Assembly (NCBI GenBank): GCA_013816275.1
Contig: JACDER010000124.1
Span: 1 to 5,523, forward strand
Direction of reading: 5' to 3'
Length of the DNA stretch: 5,523 nucleotides
Source of the DNA: Actinomycetota bacterium
Lineage (GTDB): Bacteria; Actinomycetota; Thermoleophilia; Gaiellales; Gaiellaceae
This document shows, piece by piece, positions 1-5,046 of the stretch (within the stretch, counting starts at the first letter, position 1; every line of letters begins with the position of its first letter). Under the pieces are notes generated by a model. It made no database searches. It was not told the DNA's origin and saw only the letters and a list, made by a program, of their open reading frames with translations. The translations under genes were made by a program, and so were the position numbers.

Positions 1-433
1 GTCCCTCCTCCCCCACTTCGGGGATCAGGAGGTGCCTGCTGTATCGCATCCGCCCCTGGGGCGAGAGCGAGCGCGTGACCTCCGTCGGATAGCCGTTCCG
101 CTTCCAGTCGGTGAACCCTCCGGCCAGAGAGCTGACGTTCTCGTAGCCGAGGTCCTGGAGGGTACGGACGGCGAAGGCCGAGCGCCCCCCCGAGCCGCAG
201 TACAGGAGTAGGCGCTGCGAATGGTCCGGCACAGCCTGCTCGATCCGTGATTCCAGCGATCCGCGCGGGATGTGAGTCGCTCCCGGGAGATGGCCCTCGT
301 CCCACTCGTCTCGCTCGCGGACGTCGATCAGGGTGAGCGGGGCCTCGCCGTCGAGAAGGTCGCGCGCGCGAGCAGCATCGACCTCGTCGATCTCCTCTTT
401 CACGCGCTGCAGCAACTCTCGGTAGCTCGACAT
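1..433 (-). CDS. Rhodanese-MoeB/ThiF-type sulfurtransferase/adenylyltransferase, N-terminal part (runs off window)
   Basis: Only the first 144 codons are in the window. Residues ~15-118 form a rhodanese domain: LIDVRERDEW (35-44), the GHLPGATHIP segment (47-56), and the active-site loop CGSGGRS with Cys79 as expected persulfide carrier. LAGGFTDWKRNGYP (103-116) is the usual domain end. Residues 130-144 read RYSRHLLIPEVGEEG, the characteristic opening of MoeB/ThiF/E1-like adenylyltransferases. The intact protein should therefore be a rhodanese fused to the N-terminus of a MoeB-like enzyme, the reverse of MoeZ, where rhodanese is C-terminal. Family knowledge: such enzymes adenylate and thiocarboxylate the C-terminus of a MoaD/ThiS-like sulfur carrier for molybdopterin, thiamine, cysteine or thio-modification in the cytosol. 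Which carrier is used cannot be told here. The ATG at 433 gives a typical family N-terminus, but its Shine-Dalgarno is weak. It lies 46 bp downstream of the HxlR gene on the same strand. Confidence 0.9.
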   Translation of the reverse strand, partial: MSSYRELLQRVKEEIDEVDAARARDLLDGEAPLTLIDVRERDEWDEGHLPGATHIPRGSLESRIEQAVPDHSQRLLLYCGSGGRSAFAVRTLQDLGYENVSSLAGGFTDWKRNGYPTEVTRSLSPQGRMRYSRHLLIPEVGEEG

Positions 434-479
434 TGCTTTGAAAAGGATAGCTATGGCGAGTCTGGCTGCGCGGCGTCGA

Positions 480-818
480 TTACGCCGAGGGAACCGGCTC
501 GGGAATGAGCCATGCGTGTCCGAACTTCCGCATCTCGCGGATGATCGGGAGCAGGGCTCGCCCCTTGTCCGTCAACTCGTACTCGACGCGAGGCGGCGAC
601 TCGGGGTAACTCCGACGGAGCACGATGCCCTGGTCCTCCAGCATGTCGAGCCGCTCCGAGAGCGTTCGCGGGCTGATCCCCGGACAGGCACGCTCGAGCT
701 GTGTGAAGCGCCGCGGCCCCTCGGAGAGGTCGTGGACGATCACGGGCGTCCATTTCGTCGCAACGAGCTCAGCCGTCGCTGCAACCGAGCAATAGGTCCC
801 GACGTGCACCTCGTTCAT
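480..818 (-). CDS. HxlR/DUF24-family winged-helix transcriptional regulator
   Basis: A 112-residue protein, normal length for the family. It shows the HxlR order: an N-terminal Cys (Cys10), ATKWTPVIVHDLSEGPRRF (helix 1-2 region, 20-38), CPGISPRTLSERL (recognition helix area, 45-57), LEDQGIV then YPESPPRVEYELTDKGRALLP (the beta-wing and last helix). These proteins are dimeric DNA-binding repressors or activators, often responding to electrophiles, quinones or oxidants. I chose ATG at 818 because it begins just before the conserved Cys. The same frame is open to 929 but that extension is Arg/Ala-rich and overlaps the TOPRIM gene. A GTG at 830 is a minor alternative. Cys10 and Cys45 are 35 residues apart, the spacing of the Cys14/Cys49 redox pair of Bacillus HypR. 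The gene is 41 bp after the TOPRIM gene and 46 bp before the rhodanese-MoeB gene, all on one strand. Confidence 0.92.
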   Translation of the reverse strand: MNEVHVGTYCSVAATAELVATKWTPVIVHDLSEGPRRFTQLERACPGISPRTLSERLDMLEDQGIVLRRSYPESPPRVEYELTDKGRALLPIIREMRKFGHAWLIPEPVPSA

Positions 819-825
819 CGTTCTC

Positions 826-837
826 TTCACAAATGAA
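826..837. promoter_or_regulatory. Candidate operator: inverted repeat before the HxlR gene
   Basis: TTCA-CAAA-TGAA is a 4-bp inverted repeat with a 4-base spacer, 8 bp upstream of the HxlR ATG (818). It lies in an A/T-rich island (about 821-840) that stands out in ~70% GC DNA. On the minus strand a TACACT hexamer (839-844), a weak -10-like sequence, lies just upstream of the repeat. DUF24/HxlR regulators usually autoregulate through A/T-rich palindromes near their own promoters, so an operator here is plausible. The half-sites are short and only one copy is seen. Confidence 0.25.
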
Positions 838-859
838 AGTGTACTCCGCGAAGCCCTGG

Positions 860-1426
860 CTACAGGTACACGAGCAGTCGGTCGAGCGGCCGCGGGACGC
901 GGTCGAGATCCAGTGCCTCGACGAGCCACGTCGCTGCAGGCCCCCGCCGGCTCTGGCTGCAGAGGAAGCGGCGGAGTTGTTCCTCCGGCGGCCGTTCGCG
1001 CCAGGCCGGCTGCTTCCGCATCGTGCGGAAGGAGTCGAGCTCGCCGTGCTGGGCGAGGACGACCTCAACAGCCGGAGCTCCGAGCGCGCGGATGAGCTCG
1101 TCCTCGAGATCACGGACGCAGACATAGAAGCCGAGACGCTCCATGTCCTCGCGCGAGATCTCGGTGCCGAACCCCGCGTCCTCGAGCGCGCGCTGGAAGT
1201 ACGGCGCCTCGCGGTCGTCGCAGAGCCCGGCGAACCGGACATCCGGGCGCGGCGCACCGAGCAGCGCGAGGGCCGTTCGGATGTTCATCGCGCCGCCGAT
1301 CGCCATGATCGAGATACCTTCTGCGTCGAGATCTCTCTTGTGCCGGCGCGCAAGCGTGCGGAGCGCGGCCTGATCGGTCGGCCCCTCGACCAGCACGACG
1401 ACGCGCGGTTCGGCTACGACTGTCAT
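860..1426 (-). CDS. Stand-alone OLD-family TOPRIM domain protein
   Basis: 188 residues. VVVLVEGPTDQAALRTLA (9-26) is the TOPRIM first motif with the catalytic-type Glu14. MAIGGAMNIRTALALLG (41-57) matches the second strand/helix. FAGLCDDRE (65-73) gives the acidic motif (Asp70, Asp71, Glu73), and VRDLEDELIRALG (104-116) is a segment typical of the TOPRIM half of OLD nucleases. Family knowledge: TOPRIM domains use Glu plus Asp residues and a divalent metal for nucleic-acid cleavage or phosphotransfer, and in OLD proteins the domain follows an ABC-type ATPase. Here there is no Walker motif in the protein or on either side, so it is an ATPase-less version. The C-terminus (130-188: FRTMRKQPAWR, then RRFLCSQSRRG) is basic and may bind nucleic acid. 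ATG at 1426 is preceded only by a weak ribosome site. The start lies 31 bp from the divergent GFA gene. Exact role unknown: small nuclease, defence or repair are possible. Confidence 0.8.
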   Translation of the reverse strand: MTVVAEPRVVVLVEGPTDQAALRTLARRHKRDLDAEGISIMAIGGAMNIRTALALLGAPRPDVRFAGLCDDREAPYFQRALEDAGFGTEISREDMERLGFYVCVRDLEDELIRALGAPAVEVVLAQHGELDSFRTMRKQPAWRERPPEEQLRRFLCSQSRRGPAATWLVEALDLDRVPRPLDRLLVYL

Positions 1427-1445
1427 CTCGATACTGCTTTTACCA

Positions 1446-1453
1446 GGGGAGGG
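1446..1453 (+). promoter_or_regulatory. Ribosome binding site of the GFA gene
   Basis: GGGGAGGG is followed by a 4-base spacer and ATG at 1458, which is good support for this start. It lies inside the 31-bp divergent spacer. At least one of the two divergent promoters must therefore overlap the neighbouring coding sequence. Confidence 0.7.
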
Positions 1454-1457
1454 TGCG

Positions 1458-1856
1458 ATGAGCGAGTTGCTGAACGGGAGGTGCGAGTGTGGCGCGGTGC
1501 GCTACAAGGTCGCGGACGAGTTTCTGTACGCGGCGAACTGCCACTGCTCGAACTGCCGCGCGTCGACGGGCTCGGCGTTCAAGCCGTTCGCCGGCATCGA
1601 GCGGGAGAAGCTCGAGGTCACGGAGGGCGGGGACACGCTGATGATCGTCGGCGAGGAGGACGAGAACCACACGCGCTGCGCCGCGTGCGGGTCGCTCCTG
1701 TTCTCGGTCGTTCGGGACGGCGCCTATGTTCATATCGCGATGGGCTCGCTCGTGGACGAGCCGGGCATCCGGCCCGGCGGGCACATCTTCGTCGGGTCGA
1801 AGGCGCCGTGGTTCGAGATCACGGACGATCTGCCCCAGAACGAGGAGTACAGCTAG
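1458..1856 (+). CDS. GFA/CENP-V (Mss4-like) family zinc-binding protein
   Basis: 132 residues, full length for a one-domain member. The zinc ligands are all visible: GRCECGAVRY (7-16; Cys9, Cys11), NCHCSNCRASTGSAF (27-41; Cys28, Cys30, Cys33) and RCAACGSLLF (73-82; Cys74, Cys77). The 90-97 stretch YVHIAMGS and the C-terminal HIFVGSKAPWFEI are also typical of the fold. Family knowledge: this fold includes the bacterial Gfa protein, proposed to aid formaldehyde-glutathione condensation, and many members of unknown function. Glutathione is generally absent from Actinobacteria, so the glutathione role should not be transferred if the lineage guess is right. The protein is cytosolic with no signal peptide. 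ATG 1458 has a strong ribosome site. A weak 4-bp stem with a TTC loop (1871-1881) follows the stop by 14 bp. Confidence 0.92.
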   Translation: MSELLNGRCECGAVRYKVADEFLYAANCHCSNCRASTGSAFKPFAGIEREKLEVTEGGDTLMIVGEEDENHTRCAACGSLLFSVVRDGAYVHIAMGSLVDEPGIRPGGHIFVGSKAPWFEITDDLPQNEEYS

Positions 1857-2189
1857 GCATGTAATGAAGGGACCTTCGGTCGGGATGTAGAGGCATGGAC
1901 ACGATCAGCTCCTCTCGTCGAGTGACCCCGTCGACCGTGCCGCTCTCAGCACGGCCGGCATCGAGGGCGCCCTGGATGAGGCCCGCCTCTGGCTGTTCGG
2001 CGTAGCGCGGATCCTGCTCATGAAAGGAGCAGACCGGCGGAAGTCGGGCAACGCGCTCGTCGAACGGCTCGCAGCCGACCTGCGGGCGGGCGGACAGCCG
2101 AACGAACGCGTCGACGACGAACGCGGGCACGGATCAGGCGAGAGCTCCTCCCTCCTCAGACCCGGGTTGAGGTTCCGAGGGCCTAGGGC
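1857..2189. other. 333-bp interval without a confident gene
   Basis: This interval lies between the GFA stop and the stop of the convergent YihY-fusion gene. It holds a short stem (1871-1881), the amber-interrupted frame described separately, a hairpin at 2154-2172 and a tandem 7-mer (GGGCCTA twice, 2179-2192). I see no tRNA, insertion sequence end, or recognisable protein. It is the downstream region of two convergent genes, so transcription terminators are expected in it. Confidence 0.6.
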
Positions 2190-2193
2190 CTAG
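1864..2193 (+). pseudogene. Possible degraded small gene: open frame interrupted by an early amber codon
   Basis: From ATG 1864 the frame reads MKGPSVGM, then TAG at 1888-1890, then stays open for 100 codons to TAG 2191-2193. The middle part has mostly G/C third positions and a helix-like composition, for example AALSTAGIEGALDEARLWLF (in the 1936-2000 area) and NALVERLAADLR (around 2047-2080). I do not recognise the protein. After the amber the first ATG is at 2020, with no Shine-Dalgarno, giving at most 57 residues. An alternative origin is a frameshift after ATG 1895. The terminal part overlaps a hairpin likely serving the opposing gene, so the last ~15 codons are probably not genuine. The minus strand also has a GTG-started frame here (2130 to 1819, 103 codons), equally unrecognised. 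Ordinary high-GC intergenic DNA remains possible. Confidence 0.25.
2154..2172 (-). terminator. Hairpin downstream of the YihY-fusion gene, candidate terminator
   Basis: CCTCA (2154-2158) pairs with TGAGG (2168-2172), and the inner ACCCGGGT can add two or three pairs around a bulged G. The hairpin begins 18 bases past the stop codon of the minus-strand gene ending at 2190, a natural position for a terminator. No T-tract follows on either strand, so it would be a non-classical or Rho-assisted terminator. Confidence 0.35.
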
Positions 2194-2474
2194 AGGTCGA
2201 TCGCGACGTCGCCCGCCAGGACCTGCGGCGGGGAGATCGAGAGATCGGGGAGATTCTCGCGCACCCAGGCCGCCGCTTCCCGGTTCGACTGTTCGGCGCC
2301 TGCTTCGTCGTCGTACACACTGACCGAGACGGCATCTCCACCGCCGGTTCGGATCAGGTAGTAGGCGCGGAAACCGTCGATGCCGGTGATGAGTCTCTTG
2401 ACCTCGCCCTCGTTCTCGACGAGCGCGTCGACGAGCCCCGTGGCGCCTGAGTAGCTACGGACGGTCGCGTACAT
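2190..2474 (-). CDS. Possible separately translated barrel-domain protein (internal start in the YihY fusion)
   Basis: Within the large frame, ATG 2474 begins MYATVRSYSGATG and gives a complete 94-residue protein. GAGGGGG (2480-2486 on the minus strand) precedes it with a 5-base spacer, a better ribosome site than that of the full gene. The sequence has the beta-alpha-beta-beta-alpha-beta layout of a small dimeric alpha/beta-barrel protein (antibiotic-biosynthesis-monooxygenase-like), whose relatives are normally stand-alone. No catalytic residues can be assigned. It may be made alone, as part of the fusion, or both. This is an alternative product, not an additional locus. Confidence 0.45.
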   Translation of the reverse strand: MYATVRSYSGATGLVDALVENEGEVKRLITGIDGFRAYYLIRTGGGDAVSVSVYDDEAGAEQSNREAAAWVRENLPDLSISPPQVLAGDVAIDL

Positions 2475-3515
2475 CCTTACCCCCTCGGTCGGGCCGGCGG
2501 ACTGCTTCCGGCGGCGCGGCCCCATCCTATGCCCGAGAAGTCGACGGGCCCGGTCGGGAGCCGGGAAGTCGATGCTCACCATCTCATCCTGGCGGCGCTC
2601 CTCGACCTTGCCGCGCTGCGTGAGCGCGCGCTTGTCGGCGTCGGTCGCCGGTTGCTCGATCACGAACGAGAAACTACGAGGCCATAGCCTCCGGGCGGCG
2701 ACAACGTTTCCCTCGGCGGCCAGAAGCGTGATGTGAGCCGATAGGTAGACCCAGGAGAGGAGCCCGATCACGAGGCCGAAGGTGCCGTAGACGTTGCCTG
2801 CGTTCCTGAGCGTGTGACCGACGTAGTAGCCGCCCAGGGTTTGCAGCAACTCGTACGCCACGCCCGCCGCGATCGCGCCGCCGCGTAGCTGCCGCCAGCT
2901 CACCTCCCGGGCCGTGAGCACACGGAAGCCGACCCAGAAAAGACCGATGTTGAGCGCGGTCGAGAGCAGGAGCGAGCCGATCTTCCAGGAGACCCCGAAC
3001 CGCGCACCGACCGTGGCGAAGGCGGCGAGGACGGTCGTCGCGAGCGCTCCTCCGCCGAGCAGAGCCAGCAACATGAGCGCCCGCCCCCGCGCGCGAAAGG
3101 GGTTGGGCCGGCGCTTGAAAGGGACGCCCCAGAGGTGGTTCATAGCGTTCTGGGCGGCAAGGAACACTCCCATCCCGGCCCAGAGCGCAACTGCGAGGCC
3201 GAGCGTGAGCGCGAGCGTGCTGCCGCGCAGCGACCCATGGCTGAGCTGAGGCCCGATAACCGGAAACTGGCCGAGCGCGGAGTTCAGGATCGTCTGTTGG
3301 AGGTGCTTGTGGCTTTGCAGGACGAAGCCGAGGACGGTCGTGAGCACCAGCAGGAGCGGAAAGATGGCGAAGAACGCGTAGTAGGTGATCGTCGCGGCGA
3401 GGTACCCGCCCTGGTCGTCAGCGTATTTCTGCAGAACCGCGAGCGGAAAGCCGAGCCAGCGATGACGCTGCTGAAAGCGATCGAAGGCGCTGTAGCGCTT
3501 GCCGAAGCCACCCAT
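2190..3515 (-). CDS. YihY/BrkB-family membrane protein with C-terminal dimeric alpha/beta-barrel-like domain
   Basis: 441 residues. Residues 1-~285 are a YihY/BrkB (formerly 'ribonuclease BN') inner-membrane protein. About six hydrophobic segments lie near 41-66, 99-121, 146-170, 180-200, 212-230 and 244-266. Typical motifs are ITYYAFFAIFPLLL (43-56) and VYGTFGLVIGLLSWVYLSAH (242-261) followed by the AEGN end (267-270). The ITEAD/KVEERR-like tail (290-320) looks like the normal end of actinobacterial members. Residues 348-441 (from MYATVRSYSG) resemble a stand-alone ~95-residue ABM/dimeric ferredoxin-like barrel protein, with GFRAYYLIRTGGGDAVSVSV (334-onward region, ~382-402) and a helix then WVRENLPDLS. 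Transport function of YihY proteins is unsettled. ATG 3515 is the first start after an in-frame TGA and has a poor ribosome site. The internal ATG 2474 has a good one. Divergent from the Usp-like gene. Confidence 0.9.
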   Translation of the reverse strand: MGGFGKRYSAFDRFQQRHRWLGFPLAVLQKYADDQGGYLAATITYYAFFAIFPLLLVLTTVLGFVLQSHKHLQQTILNSALGQFPVIGPQLSHGSLRGSTLALTLGLAVALWAGMGVFLAAQNAMNHLWGVPFKRRPNPFRARGRALMLLALLGGGALATTVLAAFATVGARFGVSWKIGSLLLSTALNIGLFWVGFRVLTAREVSWRQLRGGAIAAGVAYELLQTLGGYYVGHTLRNAGNVYGTFGLVIGLLSWVYLSAHITLLAAEGNVVAARRLWPRSFSFVIEQPATDADKRALTQRGKVEERRQDEMVSIDFPAPDRARRLLGHRMGPRRRKQSAGPTEGVRMYATVRSYSGATGLVDALVENEGEVKRLITGIDGFRAYYLIRTGGGDAVSVSVYDDEAGAEQSNREAAAWVRENLPDLSISPPQVLAGDVAIDL

Positions 3516-3616
3516 CAGGCCCGAGCGCGGTCACGGCGCGGGCGAGCAGCTCCAGCCGGCCGCGCCTCTCCTTCGCGATCAGCACACGAGGTCACGCTCG
3601 CCGAAATCTAGCGCGG

Positions 3617-3622
3617 CATAAT
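3617..3622 (+). promoter_or_regulatory. Weak -10 candidate for the Usp-like gene
   Basis: CATAAT is one mismatch from TATAAT and lies 34 bases before the TTG start, in the 140-bp divergent spacer. No convincing -35 hexamer is found 16-18 bases upstream, so this is a partial match only. The rest of the spacer (3516-3616) is G/C-rich with no clear operator. Confidence 0.25.
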
Positions 3623-3644
3623 CCTGGCTGGGTTCCATCTTTCG

Positions 3645-3650
3645 AAGGAG
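3645..3650 (+). promoter_or_regulatory. Ribosome binding site deciding a TTG start
   Basis: AAGGAG followed by a 5-base spacer places the start at TTG 3656. No ATG or GTG is suitably placed, and the protein from TTG has the expected N-terminus of its family (Arg-Arg-Leu-Leu-Val-Val beta strand). Confidence 0.8.
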
Positions 3651-3655
3651 ACGCA

Positions 3656-4090
3656 TTGCCGCGCCGACTGCTCGTCGTGATCACAACCGAAGTTGCCGAC
3701 GATGTGCTGCGTGACCTGGTGCGCAGTCGTGGCGGAGACGACGCCGAGATGCTCGTGGTTGCGCCGGCTGCGGAGATCTCGCGCCTCGACTGGCTGACGA
3801 ACGCGGAGGACGATGCCCGTGCCGAAGCGACCTCGCTTGCGGCCAAGACGGCAGAGGCAACCCCCACCGAGGACGTCGAGGCTCAGGTGGGCGACTCCGA
3901 CCCGCTGCTGGCAATCGAAGACGCGCTACGCACGTTCGCAGCCGACGAGATCCTCGTCGTCACCCGTCCCGACGATCAGGCGAGCTGGCTGGAGGAAGGC
4001 AGCGGGGCGGAAGCTCGGGAACGCTTCAACCTCCCGATCACGCGCGTCACGGTCGCCGAGGACGGATCGCTCGCGGCACCCGGCGGCTAG
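3656..4090 (+). CDS. Usp-like (universal stress protein fold) small protein
   Basis: 144 residues, starting at TTG. RRLLVVITTEVADDVLRDLV (3-22) looks like the first strand-helix of an alpha/beta Usp/HUP fold. EMLVVAPAAEIS (31-42) is the second strand, and a charged helix 50-70 (DDARAEATSLAAKTAEA) follows. VGDSDPLLAIEDALRTFAADEILVVTRP (78-105) matches the Usp GDP-x-x-AI-x-x-A segment and following strand. The glycine-rich G-2X-G-9X-G(S/T) ATP loop of ATP-binding Usps is not visible, so nucleotide binding is doubtful. It is soluble, acidic and cytosolic, presumably a stress or regulatory accessory protein. It is 28 bp upstream of a two-TM protein on the same strand and divergent from the YihY-fusion gene. 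Good ribosome site. Confidence 0.75.
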   Translation: MPRRLLVVITTEVADDVLRDLVRSRGGDDAEMLVVAPAAEISRLDWLTNAEDDARAEATSLAAKTAEATPTEDVEAQVGDSDPLLAIEDALRTFAADEILVVTRPDDQASWLEEGSGAEARERFNLPITRVTVAEDGSLAAPGG

Positions 4091-4106
4091 CGGACCGACA
4101 ACTTCG

Positions 4107-4112
4107 AAAGGA
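4107..4112 (+). promoter_or_regulatory. Ribosome binding site supporting a CTG start
   Basis: AAAGGA, then a 6-base spacer and CTG at 4119. The first in-frame ATG (4197) has no Shine-Dalgarno and would remove the cytosolic proline-rich leader. No ATG, GTG or TTG occurs in frame between the previous stop and 4119. CTG starts are rare, so this assignment is inference. Confidence 0.45.
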
Positions 4113-4118
4113 TCCGAG

Positions 4119-4901
4119 CTGAACACACCTACCACCGACGACGCACCATCATCGGGCCCGCCCACGAGGTCACCATCCCCCGCGCCCCAGCGCCGTATGA
4201 CCGGCGGGAAAATCGCGCTGCTGATCACCGGCATCGTGGTGGCGCTGCTTGGGCTTGCGGCGCTGGCCGGGGGAACCGCCCTCCTCGTTCTCAACCACAC
4301 CGCGCGCGACTCTGCCGGCTTCTTCTCGACTGCCGCCGAGCCCTTCGCCGCCGATTCGTACGCCCTCGTCTCGGACGACGCCAACGTCGGAACTGACGGC
4401 CCGGACTGGCTGTTCGAGAAGGGACGGCTGGCAACCGTCAGGCTGCTTGGCTCGAACGCCGACTCCTCGCGTGAGGTATTCATCGGAATCGGACCGACCC
4501 GGCGAGTGCGGGACTATCTAGCGGGCACGGCCTACACGACCGTCAGGAATTTTGAACTCGACCCGTTCCGCGCCGATTACCTGCGTTCCGACGGAAGCTC
4601 AGCGCCTGCAGCGCCGACAGATCAGAGCTTCTGGAGCGCTTCCGCATCTGGGCAAGGCCGCCAGACGGTGACGTGGGACGTACGCAAGGGCAACTGGTCG
4701 GTGGTGGTCATGAATGCCGACGCGTCCCGGGGAGTCGACGTGCGACTGAGCGTCGGGGCCAAAGTGGGGTTCATCTTCTGGGTCGGGCTCGGCTTCGCGA
4801 TCGTCGGCGGGGTCTTGCTGGTCCTCGGCGGCTTTCTTATTTACTTCGGCGTTCGGCGCCGGACGGAGCCGGCAGGAGCACCCACGCTCACGGCTCCATG
4901 A
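4119..4901 (+). CDS. Two-TM envelope protein with extracytoplasmic beta-rich domain
   Basis: 260 residues from CTG 4119, or 234 from ATG 4197. Order: a Pro/Ser/Thr-rich disordered leader (2-26), TM1 (KIALLITGIVVALLG and on, 31-57), a central domain (60-215), TM2 (VGFIFWVGLGFAIVGGVLLV and on, 216-244), and a basic tail with FGVRRR. Positive residues flank both TMs (RR at 25-26, RRR at 246-248), so both ends are probably cytosolic with the central domain outside. That domain has strands such as REVFIGIGPTRRVRDYL (118-134), the DPFRADYLR segment (148-156), FWSASASGQG and TWDVRKGNWSVVVMNAD (185-201). I recognise this as a widespread actinobacterial type of unknown function, without a name I trust. 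It has no cysteine, catalytic motif or lipobox. Likely co-transcribed with the Usp-like gene. Confidence 0.75.
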   Translation: MNTPTTDDAPSSGPPTRSPSPAPQRRMTGGKIALLITGIVVALLGLAALAGGTALLVLNHTARDSAGFFSTAAEPFAADSYALVSDDANVGTDGPDWLFEKGRLATVRLLGSNADSSREVFIGIGPTRRVRDYLAGTAYTTVRNFELDPFRADYLRSDGSSAPAAPTDQSFWSASASGQGRQTVTWDVRKGNWSVVVMNADASRGVDVRLSVGAKVGFIFWVGLGFAIVGGVLLVLGGFLIYFGVRRRTEPAGAPTLTAP

Positions 4902-5000
4902 GGACGACCGGCCTCCGCTGAGTCTTCGCGAAGGTCGGGGAGGAGCCGGCCGAGCTGCAGGCCTGTTCAGGCGATCCTCGGGCCTCCACCGTAGCCAGAG

Positions 5001-5023
5001 CGGGGATCGAACCCTTATCCCCG
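5001..5023. promoter_or_regulatory. Hairpin upstream of the NTF2-like gene
   Basis: CGGGGAT (5001-5007) and ATCCCCG (5017-5023) form a perfect 7-bp inverted repeat with a 9-base loop, ending 23 bp before ATG 5047. No T-tract follows on either strand, so it is better read as an operator or 5'-leader structure than as a classical terminator. The rest of the spacer (4902-5046) holds a 10-bp palindrome, CTTCGCGAAG (4924-4933), and no clear promoter. Confidence 0.35.
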
Positions 5024-5046
5024 GTCACGATCGGGTGGGTGAGAGC

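Noticed and set aside
438..836. 132-codon plus-strand open frame
   Set aside because: It is antisense to the HxlR regulator, which has unmistakable family motifs. No domain is visible in the translation.
833..1864. 343-codon plus-strand open frame
   Set aside because: It is antisense to the TOPRIM gene and out of frame with the GFA gene, both of which have clear family motifs. Its translation is Arg-rich with no recognisable motif, typical of a high-GC shadow frame.
1871..1881. Short stem GACC-TTC-GGTC after the GFA gene as a terminator
   Set aside because: Only four base pairs and no T-tract. Too weak to call as a feature.
1819..2130. 103-codon minus-strand frame from GTG 2130 as a gene following the YihY fusion
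   Set aside because: It has no properly spaced ribosome site and no recognisable motif. Its codon bias collapses after about 1900, and it runs into the GFA coding end. It cannot be wholly excluded for 1900-2130.
3926..4483. 185-codon minus-strand frame
   Set aside because: It is antisense to the end of the Usp-like gene and the start of the two-TM protein, with Ser/Arg-rich low-information translation. Treated as a shadow.
4991..5030. tRNA T-arm-like sequence on the minus strand (GGGTTCGATCCC)
   Set aside because: No matching acceptor, D or anticodon arms can be drawn in the flanks, and the T-stem has only three good pairs. It also overlaps the hairpin at 5001-5023. Probably chance; no att site duplication is seen.
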